From JAPKEZ01 sp047638975 (lineage in GTDB: Bacteria; Planctomycetota; UBA1135): a stretch of 36,939 bases of DNA. Location: NCBI GenBank assembly GCA_047638975.1, contig JBLINB010000014.1, positions 1 through 36,939 of the forward strand. Direction: 5' to 3'. The translations under genes were made by a program, and so were the position numbers. Below the pieces are notes generated by a model that saw only the letters and a list, made by a program, of their open reading frames with translations, did no database searches and was not told the origin of the DNA. Positions 22,881-31,098 of this stretch are shown in pieces (position 1 is the stretch's first letter; each line of letters opens with the position of its first letter).

Positions 22881-24170
22881 TTATGGAACGTCGAGACGGA
22901 TGGTGTTCGAATCGTAAACGTTGCCGCTACTTGTAAATTGCACTTCCATGAATACGGTGCGACCTGTAGCACCCATTGGAACCACACGGTAAAGCGAGCC
23001 AGTACCCCAAGCAGTTGTTGTGCCAGTGCCAACGAAGCCGTTATAAGCGCTAAAGAAAGGGCTGTTATCTACAAAAGAGTAGACAAAGATGTAAGGAGCA
23101 CTGCTTGGCGCGGCAGACCAACTAAAAGTCATGCCACTGCCGGCTGCCGGAGTGAAGCTGCTTGCCGTGAGGAGTGCAGTGTCGTTACCGGTACCACCAC
23201 CACCACCACCGGTGTCAAATGGGTGTGTCTCGGACAAGTCGCCGTATGTGCCACCTGTTGTGCGTTTCACGGCAATCGATCCGTCTTCCCAGCCAGTAGC
23301 TGGAAGTTGGAATGTCATGCTAGTACCACTTGCAGAAGGAACATCTGAAACAGTCGCATGTGCTCCACCGTTGTTGGAACCATCAACCAAATCGTTCATT
23401 AACCAAACGCGGTTTGTTGATGCAGAGAATCCACCACCAGTGATTGTTACAGCGTTACCAGAGATAGCAACGTTGTCAATCCATGGCATAGAAGCTGACT
23501 TCGTAGCGTAGATACTCTTTAGGCCAGCGATGTCGTCGGCAGCAAGTGAGCGCTGAACATTACCCGTGCCAGAAATGTATGCATTCATGGTTGGACTGCC
23601 ACCAGCAGTGGAGTGACCAAGGCCAAGCGCATGACCCAATTCGTGACAAGCCACGCCTTGAATATCCATGCCAGAGTTTACGCTACCAGGACCATCTTGC
23701 CAATTCCAGGCGTCGCCGTAAAAGCGGATGCGCCAGCCATCGTTGATTGGAGTTTCGCAGTAAGCAAGGACGCCGCCGCTAGACCCGCTGAGTGACGAGC
23801 AGATATTGTCGTTTGAGCCGCCAATACCGTTAGCCATGCCTTCCCAGAAGAAGGTGAAGTTTGCGCCACCAGAGCCAACATCGCCTTGAGTGCTGTCACC
23901 AGAGCCGTCACCGTGAGGACGTGAATTCCATTCAGCGCCACCCTTCCAGATAGCTAGTTCAGCGCCAGTAAACGCAGGCCAATTTCCGTTGGCCGTACTG
24001 TTGTTGTTAGCACTGCTGCCATTAAAGTTATCGTATACGCGAAAGTCGCGCTGACCCAAATTGAGGTCGCCACCGATAGTTGAGTAGCCGATTGCGGAAT
24101 CGCTCATTGCAAAGAATGAAGCGCCAGCAAGAATCAGACCGCCAGTTGTTAATCGAAGAAAGTTTTTCAT
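22881..24170 (-). CDS. Secreted matrixin-type zinc metalloprotease
   Basis: Exported 429-residue protease. It has a signal peptide over about residues 1-28 and a matrixin domain to about 220 with the metzincin zinc motif HELGHALGLGH (H176, H180, H186; catalytic E177) and Met-turn SPTMNAY (M195). A TIG/IPT-like immunoglobulin fold lies about 228-320 (ISGNAVTITGGGF). Next comes a six-glycine linker near 325 and a C-terminal beta domain. No cysteine-switch propeptide is seen; the paired Cys residues near 124 and 138 may form a disulfide. AAGGAGG precedes the ATG by about 9 bases, the best ribosome-binding site in the window. Its ATG shares one base with the stop of the preceding gene (TAATG), so the two are coupled. 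Confidence 0.93.
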   Translation of the reverse strand: MKNFLRLTTGGLILAGASFFAMSDSAIGYSTIGGDLNLGQRDFRVYDNFNGSSANNNSTANGNWPAFTGAELAIWKGGAEWNSRPHGDGSGDSTQGDVGSGGANFTFFWEGMANGIGGSNDNICSSLSGSSGGVLAYCETPINDGWRIRFYGDAWNWQDGPGSVNSGMDIQGVACHELGHALGLGHSTAGGSPTMNAYISGTGNVQRSLAADDIAGLKSIYATKSASMPWIDNVAISGNAVTITGGGFSASTNRVWLMNDLVDGSNNGGAHATVSDVPSASGTSMTFQLPATGWEDGSIAVKRTTGGTYGDLSETHPFDTGGGGGGTGNDTALLTASSFTPAAGSGMTFSWSAAPSSAPYIFVYSFVDNSPFFSAYNGFVGTGTTTAWGTGSLYRVVPMGATGRTVFMEVQFTSSGNVYDSNTIRLDVP

Positions 24171-24706
24171 TACTTGGCCTCCTTATTTAGTTTGGTGACA
24201 TCGCTTACAAGCCCGGAAATGAGCTGATTGCTTTCTACGGCAAATCCTTTGCCCTTGCCTAATACAATTTTGCCGTTGCGAGAATCAATAGTGCGGAAAA
24301 TACCGCCCATTGAGGCGTAAACGCAGCGATCTACTTCTGGACCCCAGCCTTCGACTTTGCCGCTGAATACAACGACGTCGTTGCCTAGGCGGTAGTCTGA
24401 GGGAGCTGGCATTGAGGTCACCATCATGGACTCGCCCTCGAAGGTGCCGCCTAAGAAAGCAGCGTCAACAGTTAGAGGGCTGTTGTCGTAAAGGTTAGTA
24501 CCTTCAATGGTTAAGATTGTGTAGATGAGTCGATCGTCATTTACGGGCGTGAACTTTACAGTGCGCACGTTAGTGATTGTTCCGTGGACAGAAACGTCTG
24601 TCTTGGAAACCATCATTTTTAGATCTAACTCTTCGATGCATGCATTACCGCCTTGCACAAGTAGCAAGATGGCGGCAGTGGCAGTCAGCCAAGGGAGTAG
24701 TTTCAT
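24170..24706 (-). CDS. Secreted protein of unknown function coupled to the matrixin gene
   Basis: A 178-residue exported protein I do not recognise. It has a signal peptide over about 1-22 (TATAAILLLVQGGNACIEE), with a Cys right at the predicted cleavage region (NAC), so it could also be a lipoprotein. The mature part is beta-rich with repeated VHGTITNVRTVKF and VVVFSGKVEGWG elements, one further Cys and no catalytic motif. The one-base overlap with the protease gene suggests a joint role, for example an inhibitor, adaptor or companion in secretion (inference). Confidence 0.75.
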   Translation of the reverse strand: MKLLPWLTATAAILLLVQGGNACIEELDLKMMVSKTDVSVHGTITNVRTVKFTPVNDDRLIYTILTIEGTNLYDNSPLTVDAAFLGGTFEGESMMVTSMPAPSDYRLGNDVVVFSGKVEGWGPEVDRCVYASMGGIFRTIDSRNGKIVLGKGKGFAVESNQLISGLVSDVTKLNKEAK

Positions 24707-24712
24707 GATTTT

Positions 24713-24718
24713 ATTTTA
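24713..24718 (-). promoter_or_regulatory. -10 element, likely leaderless start of the matrixin operon
   Basis: TAAAAT on the minus strand ends 6 bases before the ATG at 24706. Confidence 0.35.
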
Positions 24719-24736
24719 GGAAAAGGAAATTGCAAT

Positions 24737-24779
24737 TTTATGCGTCTATTAAACGCCCAGCATATCTTGGACGCATAAA
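24737..24779. repeat. Ten-base inverted repeat in the divergent region between the matrixin operon and the PHP gene
   Basis: TTTATGCGTC (24737-24746) and GACGCATAAA (24770-24779) are perfect complements with 23 bases between them and a centre-to-centre distance of 33, about three helical turns. It lies between two divergent secreted-protein units and looks more like a regulator binding site than a terminator. Confidence 0.5.
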
Positions 24780-24846
24780 GCAAGCTTGCGTTCCATAAAC
24801 TACCATATTATTTGGTACTTTGTACGACAATAGCTGTATTTGATGG

Positions 24847-24852
24847 TATATT
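24847..24852 (+). promoter_or_regulatory. Promoter and likely leaderless start of the PHP hydrolase gene
   Basis: TATATT ends 7 bases before the ATG at 24860. ACGACA (4 of 6 to the -35) lies 17 bases upstream at 24824-24829. Confidence 0.45.
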
Positions 24853-24859
24853 CCTAGGT

Positions 24860-26653
24860 ATGCGTAATCTAGCTTTACCCTTTTTTTTAGTGTCAGCGGT
24901 CGGCGCCGGCGTGATATTTCAGCAGCAGGTGGCAGCTAGCGACAGTCTAGAGCAGTCTTTGGGCGGCTCTGATTTGACGATATATCCGTTTGGCTTAATG
25001 GACTCGGTGCGTAATACCGACGTTGTGGTGCCTATGCAGGTGCAGCTATATAACCCTGGCGACTTCACTGTGCGTCTTGAGACGTTAAGCGTAGAAACCC
25101 CTGAAGGACAAGTTCTAGATGTTGTAAATATCGACGAGCTGTTGGCCGGCGATAGCGGATTTGTTCAAGATTTGTACCTAGCGCTCGAGATGGTTGACCC
25201 AGATATCTCACACCGCCACACCAAGCGCCAATATATTCCGCTTGAGAATTGGCAGCCGCTTAGCCCAGAAGCTGAAGCGCGCACGGTCAGTAACATTATT
25301 GAAAATGTTCGCGAGCTACAGGCCTCGGGCTCGCCCCAGATGTCAAATATTCGTTTCGAGCTTGACTTAAATGTGTTATTTGGCGCAAATTCTCAAGCCG
25401 GTGACGTGGCTCCCATCCAAATAATTGCTCGCTACAACGGCGGGGGCCAGCCTATTTTCTCTACGATCACCCATAATATTACCAAGCTTTCGCCTTATAT
25501 GCCGCCACCGTTTGCCAATCGTGGCGCAGGCGGATGGGCTGCCGGAGATTTGCATGTGCACAATTGCCGTGATGAGGCCGTTGGTGGGTGCGATTCCTGC
25601 GCCGCTGAGTCCTTTAATATTAGTGGCGCCTTTAGCAACGCCGATCTCAAGCCACAATTCCAGGCTCTAGGCATGGATTTCTTCAGTTCGACTACGCATT
25701 CTTACTGCATTAATAGCCTTAGTGAGTTTGACGCAGTATTGGCCGAGTCACAAGCCTTGAGTGATAGCGCATTCGTGATGCTGGCTAGTACAGAAGTCTC
25801 GGGCGCAGAAACGGGCCCGCAAAGTGGCTCTGATAGTGCCGATACACTTTGTGCTTTGGGTTGGGGGGCGCACGACGTCCATCACGTGGGGGCACACAAC
25901 ATTACGTCGCGTAAAGCCGGCGGAAAAGACGGGTTTTTAGATTTTTGCGACAATCCAATGTCAGGCCAAAAGAGTAATGCGATCAATGTGCGTAATGAAG
26001 GTGGCTTTACCAGCGTGAACCATCCTAATTCTGGCGCATGGGCGTTTAACAGCGTGCAAGATTTATATGGCCAAGAGAGAAATAGAACATGGGGTGTAGA
26101 GGTTTGGAATGCTTCTGAGGGTCATCTTCTTTGGCAAAGCAACCAGCGTGATTGGTGGATTGACCGTTTGACGGAGGGCAAGCTGCTCTATCCTTACTCT
26201 GGTTCGGACACGCACGATACAGCGATGGATTTCGGAGTGGTTCACACCTATATAGGTGGTCCGCTCACTTCGCGAACTCTGACCGACGCCTTGATTGCTG
26301 GGCGCTCGTATATTTCAAACGGCCCGTTTCTCGAATTGAGCATTGCGACGCAAAGCGGCTCACATGCTTTGGCGATGGGTGGCAAGGCATTCGTGAATAA
26401 CATACCGGCGAATTTACAAATCAACATCGATGTCGATTACAATTGCTCGCTTGATTCGGAAATTATCATATACCGCGGCACGGTTGGCGGCGGCGAAGTC
26501 GAAATTTATCGCCAAGCGGGTTACCTCGGAGCTGGCTCTCTGCAGATTAGCGATACGGTACCCACATCATCCTTTTGGTATCGCGCCGACGTGCATAGCG
26601 CCCAATGGACGAAAAATGCCATGACGACACCAGTTTACGTGTGGTCACGCTAA
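24860..26653 (+). CDS. Secreted PHP-fold metal-dependent hydrolase (CehA/McbA type)
   Basis: A 597-residue exported protein. The ATG at 24860 opens a signal peptide (MRNLALPFFLVSAVGAGVIF, cleavage near QVAAS); an upstream in-frame ATG at 24812 would bury it. After an N-terminal beta domain (about 30-220) comes a PHP metal site: H232-x-H234 in GDLHVHN, then FSSTTHSY, LASTEVSG, VHHVGAHN, VNHPNSG, and SGSDTHD with D450 and H452. The members named CehA and McbA hydrolyse carbamate and ester bonds, but this protein's substrate is unknown. A cysteine cluster near 237-250 (NCRDEAVGGCDSC) may form disulfides. It is divergent from the matrixin operon. Confidence 0.85.
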   Translation: MRNLALPFFLVSAVGAGVIFQQQVAASDSLEQSLGGSDLTIYPFGLMDSVRNTDVVVPMQVQLYNPGDFTVRLETLSVETPEGQVLDVVNIDELLAGDSGFVQDLYLALEMVDPDISHRHTKRQYIPLENWQPLSPEAEARTVSNIIENVRELQASGSPQMSNIRFELDLNVLFGANSQAGDVAPIQIIARYNGGGQPIFSTITHNITKLSPYMPPPFANRGAGGWAAGDLHVHNCRDEAVGGCDSCAAESFNISGAFSNADLKPQFQALGMDFFSSTTHSYCINSLSEFDAVLAESQALSDSAFVMLASTEVSGAETGPQSGSDSADTLCALGWGAHDVHHVGAHNITSRKAGGKDGFLDFCDNPMSGQKSNAINVRNEGGFTSVNHPNSGAWAFNSVQDLYGQERNRTWGVEVWNASEGHLLWQSNQRDWWIDRLTEGKLLYPYSGSDTHDTAMDFGVVHTYIGGPLTSRTLTDALIAGRSYISNGPFLELSIATQSGSHALAMGGKAFVNNIPANLQINIDVDYNCSLDSEIIIYRGTVGGGEVEIYRQAGYLGAGSLQISDTVPTSSFWYRADVHSAQWTKNAMTTPVYVWSR

Positions 26654-26685
26654 ATAAGTACAGCGCCTTTTGTTAAGCTAAGTCA

Positions 26686-27855
26686 ATGCCAAGTAGAATA
26701 CCTAGCGATTGGTCAGATGTGATAATGGTTACCGATGCTGAATCGCTAACACAGGCTGTAGAAACATGGACGGCGGCCGGCATCATCGGTGTCGATACCG
26801 AAGCGAATTCGTTTTTTGCATACCACGAGCGCCTGTGTTTGCTACAAGTGAGCACCGATATTCAAGATTGGATTGTTGACCCCTTTGCTTTGGGCGACGA
26901 TATGAAAATCATGGCTCCGTTGTTGGCCGACCCTAACATCATTAAAATCTTTCATGCGGCAGAGTTCGATTTAATGATTATTAAAAAGGATATGGGCGTC
27001 GAAGTGCAAGGCATGTTCGATACGCAAGTAGCCATGACTTTCTTGCGCCATCAAAAGACCGGCCTAGCAGCGTTGATCGAAAGTTATTACGGCATCAAAT
27101 TGTCAAAAGACGAACAGCGTTCTAATTGGGGCAAGCGACCTTTGTCCGATAAGCAGATTGCTTATGCGCGCATTGACACGCACTTCTTAGTCGATGTTTA
27201 CAATAAGCTAGTACCCGAGCTCGAAGAGCAAAATATGACGGGAGCAGCTTACGGCGAATTCGAGCGACAGATGCGCGAAATTTTGACACCTGGTGTAGAA
27301 AATCCAAATCGCTACTTGAAACTGAAGGGTGCTAAAAAATTAAACCCTAGTCAGTTAGCAAAATTGAAAGTGCTCTTTGAGTGGCGCGAGTCAGCGGCTT
27401 CCAAAAAAGACGTGCCACCCTTTAAAATAATGAGCAACCCAGGCTTACTAGGTATTGCCGAAGTTAATCCTCAGTCGATAAAAGATCTTGCTGAGGTCAA
27501 AGGCGTCGGCTGGAAAGTAGCTAAACGTAATGGCGACATGCTTTTTGATTTGCTAGATAGCGTTAAAGACGAAATCATCGATTTAAAAGGTAAGAAGATT
27601 ACTAAAGAAGAGCGTCAGGCGAATCAAGTACGCCGCGACAACTCTGATGCCCTTAAGGCGTGGCGTACGACTGCGGCTAGTGCATTAGATTTGCCCAGCG
27701 AGCGCTTGATACACCGTCGCCAACTAGAAGATATTGCCAGGGCTTTGCCGCAGTCTTCCGAAGAGTTGAATAAAGTCGTGCAACTAAACGATTGGCAGCG
27801 TGAGCAATTCGAAGTTTCGTTATTAGAGGCTATCGAAGTTTTGCCGCGCCCTTAA
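26686..27855 (+). CDS. rnd: Ribonuclease D
   Basis: 3'-to-5' exoribonuclease for tRNA and small RNA maturation. It has 389 residues. The DEDDy catalytic set is complete: D37 and E39 in VDTEAN, D95 in AAEFDLM, Y160 and D164 in YARIDTHFL. HRDC domains follow, the first about 210-285 (LNPSQLAKLKVLFEWRES, KGVGWKVAKRN) and a second near the end. Length is close to the E. coli enzyme. The ATG at 26686 lacks a ribosome-binding site; a TAAGCT lies 6 bases upstream. Its stop shares TTAA with the stop of the convergent CobW gene. Confidence 0.95.
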   Translation: MPSRIPSDWSDVIMVTDAESLTQAVETWTAAGIIGVDTEANSFFAYHERLCLLQVSTDIQDWIVDPFALGDDMKIMAPLLADPNIIKIFHAAEFDLMIIKKDMGVEVQGMFDTQVAMTFLRHQKTGLAALIESYYGIKLSKDEQRSNWGKRPLSDKQIAYARIDTHFLVDVYNKLVPELEEQNMTGAAYGEFERQMREILTPGVENPNRYLKLKGAKKLNPSQLAKLKVLFEWRESAASKKDVPPFKIMSNPGLLGIAEVNPQSIKDLAEVKGVGWKVAKRNGDMLFDLLDSVKDEIIDLKGKKITKEERQANQVRRDNSDALKAWRTTAASALDLPSERLIHRRQLEDIARALPQSSEELNKVVQLNDWQREQFEVSLLEAIEVLPRP

Positions 27856-28823
27856 TTTGCGACGGCGGCGTTAAATCCGCGTTCGAAAAATTCGCGCTTA
27901 AGGTTGTGCCCGATAAAAACGATTTCGTTGCGAGGCGCAGTGGCCCAGTCGCCGTCGGCATCGACTTTATATAAATCGTAGACGCCTTGTAATAAGCAAC
28001 GGTATTCGATGCCGGAAATGTGCAGAAAACCTTTGTAGCGGATTAAGTCTTCGCCGAGTTGTTGCACACAAGCATCGAGCCACAAGCGCAGTTTTAATTC
28101 ATCTAAGGGTTGCTCGGAAGAAATGCTAATCGTGGATATAGAATGCTGGTGTTGATGCTGCTGCGGTGCGGCTAGTTGCGAAAAGTCTATAGAGGTGCTT
28201 GATAAAACAGCGTCAAGCTTGACGCTAGGTACTTCGGCGACTAACAGCCGCGCATCAGGGTTAATACTTTGCACCTGGCTGCGCGTTGCTTCGACATGAG
28301 TGCTGTCAAGTTGCGCAGTGTGGTTGAGTATTAAAGTGTCGGCAAGAGCAAGTTGCTCGCTAGCCGCTTGGTGTTCGAGTGCCAGGCGCAAGTTGCGCGC
28401 ATCAACGACGGTGATGATCTTGTCAATGGCATAGTAGGTGGCGACGCTTTCTTCAACTAAGAATGTGCGTAGCAGTGGTGCTGGCTCGGCTATACCGGTG
28501 GTCTCGATTAAGATGCGGTCGAAACGCTGGCGCTTAAATAGGGGCCAGCGTCGCTTGCGAAGGCTGAGAAGTTTCTCAATCATGTCACCGCGCACGGTAC
28601 AGCAAATGCAGCCATTGGATAACTCGATCAAATCTTGGTCGCGGCGCACGATGAGGCGGTCGTCGATGCCAAGCTCGCCAAATTCATTAATCAACACCGC
28701 ATATTTTTGACCGTGGTTTTCGGTCAAGATGCGATTGAGCAAGGTCGTTTTGCCTGCGCCCAGCCAACCCGTAATTAATGTTACAGGAGTTTGCAGCGGA
28801 GAAGAAGATGTTGGCATCGGCAT
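27852..28823 (-). CDS. CobW/COG0523 family GTPase (metal chaperone type)
   Basis: SIMIBI GTPase of the CobW family, members of which load Zn, Co or Fe into target proteins. It has 323 residues. The P-loop is GWLGAGKTT (19-27), the metal motif GCICCT has C72, C74 and C75 (CxCC), and EFGELGID is the switch region. A His-rich stretch QQHQHQHS near 215 is typical of metal-handling members. A C-terminal CobW domain includes GFLHISG and ends in basic residues. The start at 28823 is used; M3 (28817) is an equal alternative. It is divergent from priA across 37 bases. No Zur box or vitamin B12 genes are nearby, so the target metal is open. Confidence 0.92.
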   Translation of the reverse strand: MPMPTSSSPLQTPVTLITGWLGAGKTTLLNRILTENHGQKYAVLINEFGELGIDDRLIVRRDQDLIELSNGCICCTVRGDMIEKLLSLRKRRWPLFKRQRFDRILIETTGIAEPAPLLRTFLVEESVATYYAIDKIITVVDARNLRLALEHQAASEQLALADTLILNHTAQLDSTHVEATRSQVQSINPDARLLVAEVPSVKLDAVLSSTSIDFSQLAAPQQHQHQHSISTISISSEQPLDELKLRLWLDACVQQLGEDLIRYKGFLHISGIEYRCLLQGVYDLYKVDADGDWATAPRNEIVFIGHNLKREFFERGFNAAVAN

Positions 28824-28846
28824 AGAGTAACAGGGTCGCGCATCAC

Positions 28847-28852
28847 TACAAT
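28847..28852 (+). promoter_or_regulatory. -10 element, likely leaderless start of priA
   Basis: TACAAT (5 of 6) ends 8 bases before the ATG at 28861. No ribosome-binding site is seen. Confidence 0.35.
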
Positions 28853-28860
28853 TCCTTGCG

Positions 28861-31098
28861 ATGGATGCATTTCAAGGTTCCCTGTTTGCTGCTCCCGCCG
28901 GCCGCTATGCGCGGGTGGCGTTGAACACACCGGTGCGCCGTGAATTCTCTTATCACATCCCCAAGCACACTGAACCGGTTGAGGCGGGGTGTCGCGTAAA
29001 AGTTACATTCGGACGGCGTCCTGTCATTGGTGTGGTCATTGCAATAGACGATGCGCCGCCCGCTGGTGTTGAAGCTGAGCGGATTAAAGACATCGATGCC
29101 TGTCTTGATGCAACGCCGCTGGTGACACCGGCGCTATTAAGATTATCGCGGACGGTTGCAGACAATGCTTACTGTTCATGGGGGCAGGCGTTGGCGGCAA
29201 TGTTGCCAGCCGCTTTACGCCGCGATCGCACGCGGCGTACTATTTCGACGGTAGAGCTCATTCATACGCTCAGCGATGACGAAATGAAAATGCTTGAGAC
29301 CAAGTCGCCAAAGCAGGCTAAGGCGGTAGCTTATTTAATGCAAGCGGGCGGCCCAATGGAGGTGCGAGATTTTTGCAACCGCACCGGATTATCAAAGTCG
29401 CCATTAACTACATTAGAGAAAAAGGAATGGATTAAGTTCGGTAAAAAAACAGCGGTGCTCGACCCCTTTGCCGGCGACAGTGTAGAACGTGATACTCCAC
29501 CGCAGTTAACAACGCCGCAGCAAGATTGTGTAGATGCCATTATTAAATCAATTGATGTCAAAGAGCACCAAGATTTTTTAATGTATGGCATTACCGGCTC
29601 TGGTAAAACAGAAGTGTATTTACACGCGCTAGAAAAATGTTTGGCGCAGGGCAGGGGCGGGATTGTGCTGGTTCCAGAAATTTCTTTGACGCCACAGACG
29701 GTGTCGCGTTTTCGTGCGCGCTGTGGTGATGTTGCCATACTGCATTCAGGTTTAACCGATGCCGAGCGACATGATCAATGGCTGGCGATTCGTTCTGGTA
29801 AATTGCGCGTGGTTGTTGGCGCGCGTTCTGCGTTGTTTGCGCCAGTTCCAAATCTCGGAATTATTATTGTTGATGAAGAGCACGAGTCGACTTATAAACA
29901 AGAATCCACGCCGCGTTATCAAGCGCGCGAAGTCGCTCGCGAGCGCGCACGACTTGAAGGTGCAGTATGTGTGTTAGGCAGCGCTACACCCTCGCTCGAA
30001 TCATGGCAAGCAGCAAAAGATTCGCCAGACATGCAGCTATTGCGTTTGACCGATCGCGTTGCCGGCGGCTCACTACCGGCGGTAAAGCTGGTAGATATGC
30101 GCGTAGAGAAAGCCGAAAAAGGAAGTTGGCTAGTTGTTTCATCACAACTTAAATTTGCGTTAAAAGAAACTCTTGCTAAAAAAGAACAAGCAATACTGTT
30201 CTTAAACCAAAGAGGATTTTCTCCGGCATGGTATTGCCGTCCGTGCGGAAAAACGGTTTCTTGTTCGACATGTGATGTTGCCCTGACATACCATCGTTGG
30301 CGCAAAAAAGCATTGTGCCATTATTGTTTAAAAGAAGGGCCTATGCCGCAATGCTGTGCGACATGCGGGCATAAAACCGAGATGATTGGCGTCGGCACCG
30401 AACGCGTCGAAGATAGTGTGCAGCGCATGTTCCCGGAGGTGCGCATTTTACGCATGGACCGCGACACCATGTTAAGGCGCGAATCTTACGAGCAATCTTT
30501 GAAAGATTTTGGCGAAGGCAAGTACGATATTTTATTGGGCACCCAGATGGTTGCCAAAGGTTTAGACTTCCCGCGTGTTACTTTAGTTGGCGTGTTGAAT
30601 GCCGACACTGCTTTGCACCAACCTGATTTTCGTTCTAGCGAGCGCTGCTTTAATTTAATAGCGCAAGTTGCCGGACGCGCCGGACGTAGCTCGCTCGGCG
30701 GACGCGTTGTGGTGCAAACCTGGATGCCTGATCATCCAGCACTAATCGCAGCATCCAAGCATGATTATGAGAAGTTCTCTAAAGCAGAATTGCAAGAACG
30801 TACAGATTTTTCATATCCTCCCTTTGGCGATGTCTTGCGAATCAGTATCGAGTCACAGCATCAAGAGCGTGCGATTGCCGTAGCGAATGAAGTCTATGAA
30901 AAGTTACAGGCGGTCGTCCCCGGTGGCTTTGGGCAAACTACAGAATATTTAGGGCCAGCGCCACCGCCGATTGAAAAGTTGCGCGGACGCTATCGTCGAC
31001 AATTATTAGTAAAGACAACACGTGCGCAATTATTGCTGCTGCGTCCGGTCTTGTATAGTTTGGCCGAACAGCAAGGCATCATTATTGACCCGCTGTAA
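28861..31098 (+). CDS. priA: Primosomal replication restart helicase PriA
   Basis: 3'-to-5' DNA helicase that recognises stalled forks and reloads the replisome. It has 745 residues, normal length. It begins with the 3'-DNA-binding domain (VALNTPVRREFSY and CRVKVTFGRR). The helicase core has Walker A GITGSGKTE (243-251), DEEH (338-341) and GSATPS. A zinc-binding insertion starts near 459 with eight cysteines (CRPCGK, CSTCD, CHYC, CCATC). QVAGRAGR of motif VI is intact. The DEEH form rather than DEAH is normal in PriA. The stop codon abuts the stop of the convergent HEAT/VWA gene with no base between. Confidence 0.97.
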   Translation: MDAFQGSLFAAPAGRYARVALNTPVRREFSYHIPKHTEPVEAGCRVKVTFGRRPVIGVVIAIDDAPPAGVEAERIKDIDACLDATPLVTPALLRLSRTVADNAYCSWGQALAAMLPAALRRDRTRRTISTVELIHTLSDDEMKMLETKSPKQAKAVAYLMQAGGPMEVRDFCNRTGLSKSPLTTLEKKEWIKFGKKTAVLDPFAGDSVERDTPPQLTTPQQDCVDAIIKSIDVKEHQDFLMYGITGSGKTEVYLHALEKCLAQGRGGIVLVPEISLTPQTVSRFRARCGDVAILHSGLTDAERHDQWLAIRSGKLRVVVGARSALFAPVPNLGIIIVDEEHESTYKQESTPRYQAREVARERARLEGAVCVLGSATPSLESWQAAKDSPDMQLLRLTDRVAGGSLPAVKLVDMRVEKAEKGSWLVVSSQLKFALKETLAKKEQAILFLNQRGFSPAWYCRPCGKTVSCSTCDVALTYHRWRKKALCHYCLKEGPMPQCCATCGHKTEMIGVGTERVEDSVQRMFPEVRILRMDRDTMLRRESYEQSLKDFGEGKYDILLGTQMVAKGLDFPRVTLVGVLNADTALHQPDFRSSERCFNLIAQVAGRAGRSSLGGRVVVQTWMPDHPALIAASKHDYEKFSKAELQERTDFSYPPFGDVLRISIESQHQERAIAVANEVYEKLQAVVPGGFGQTTEYLGPAPPPIEKLRGRYRRQLLVKTTRAQLLLLRPVLYSLAEQQGIIIDPL

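Noticed and set aside
23196..23217. Short run of ACC repeats resembling a microsatellite
   Set aside because: It encodes the glycine linker between matrixin domains and is explained by protein composition.
24725..24745. Sigma-54-like TTGCA next to AGACGC upstream of the matrixin operon
   Set aside because: Only about 3 of 6 bases of the -24 box match, with the invariant GG broken; TAAAAT nearer the start is a better promoter.
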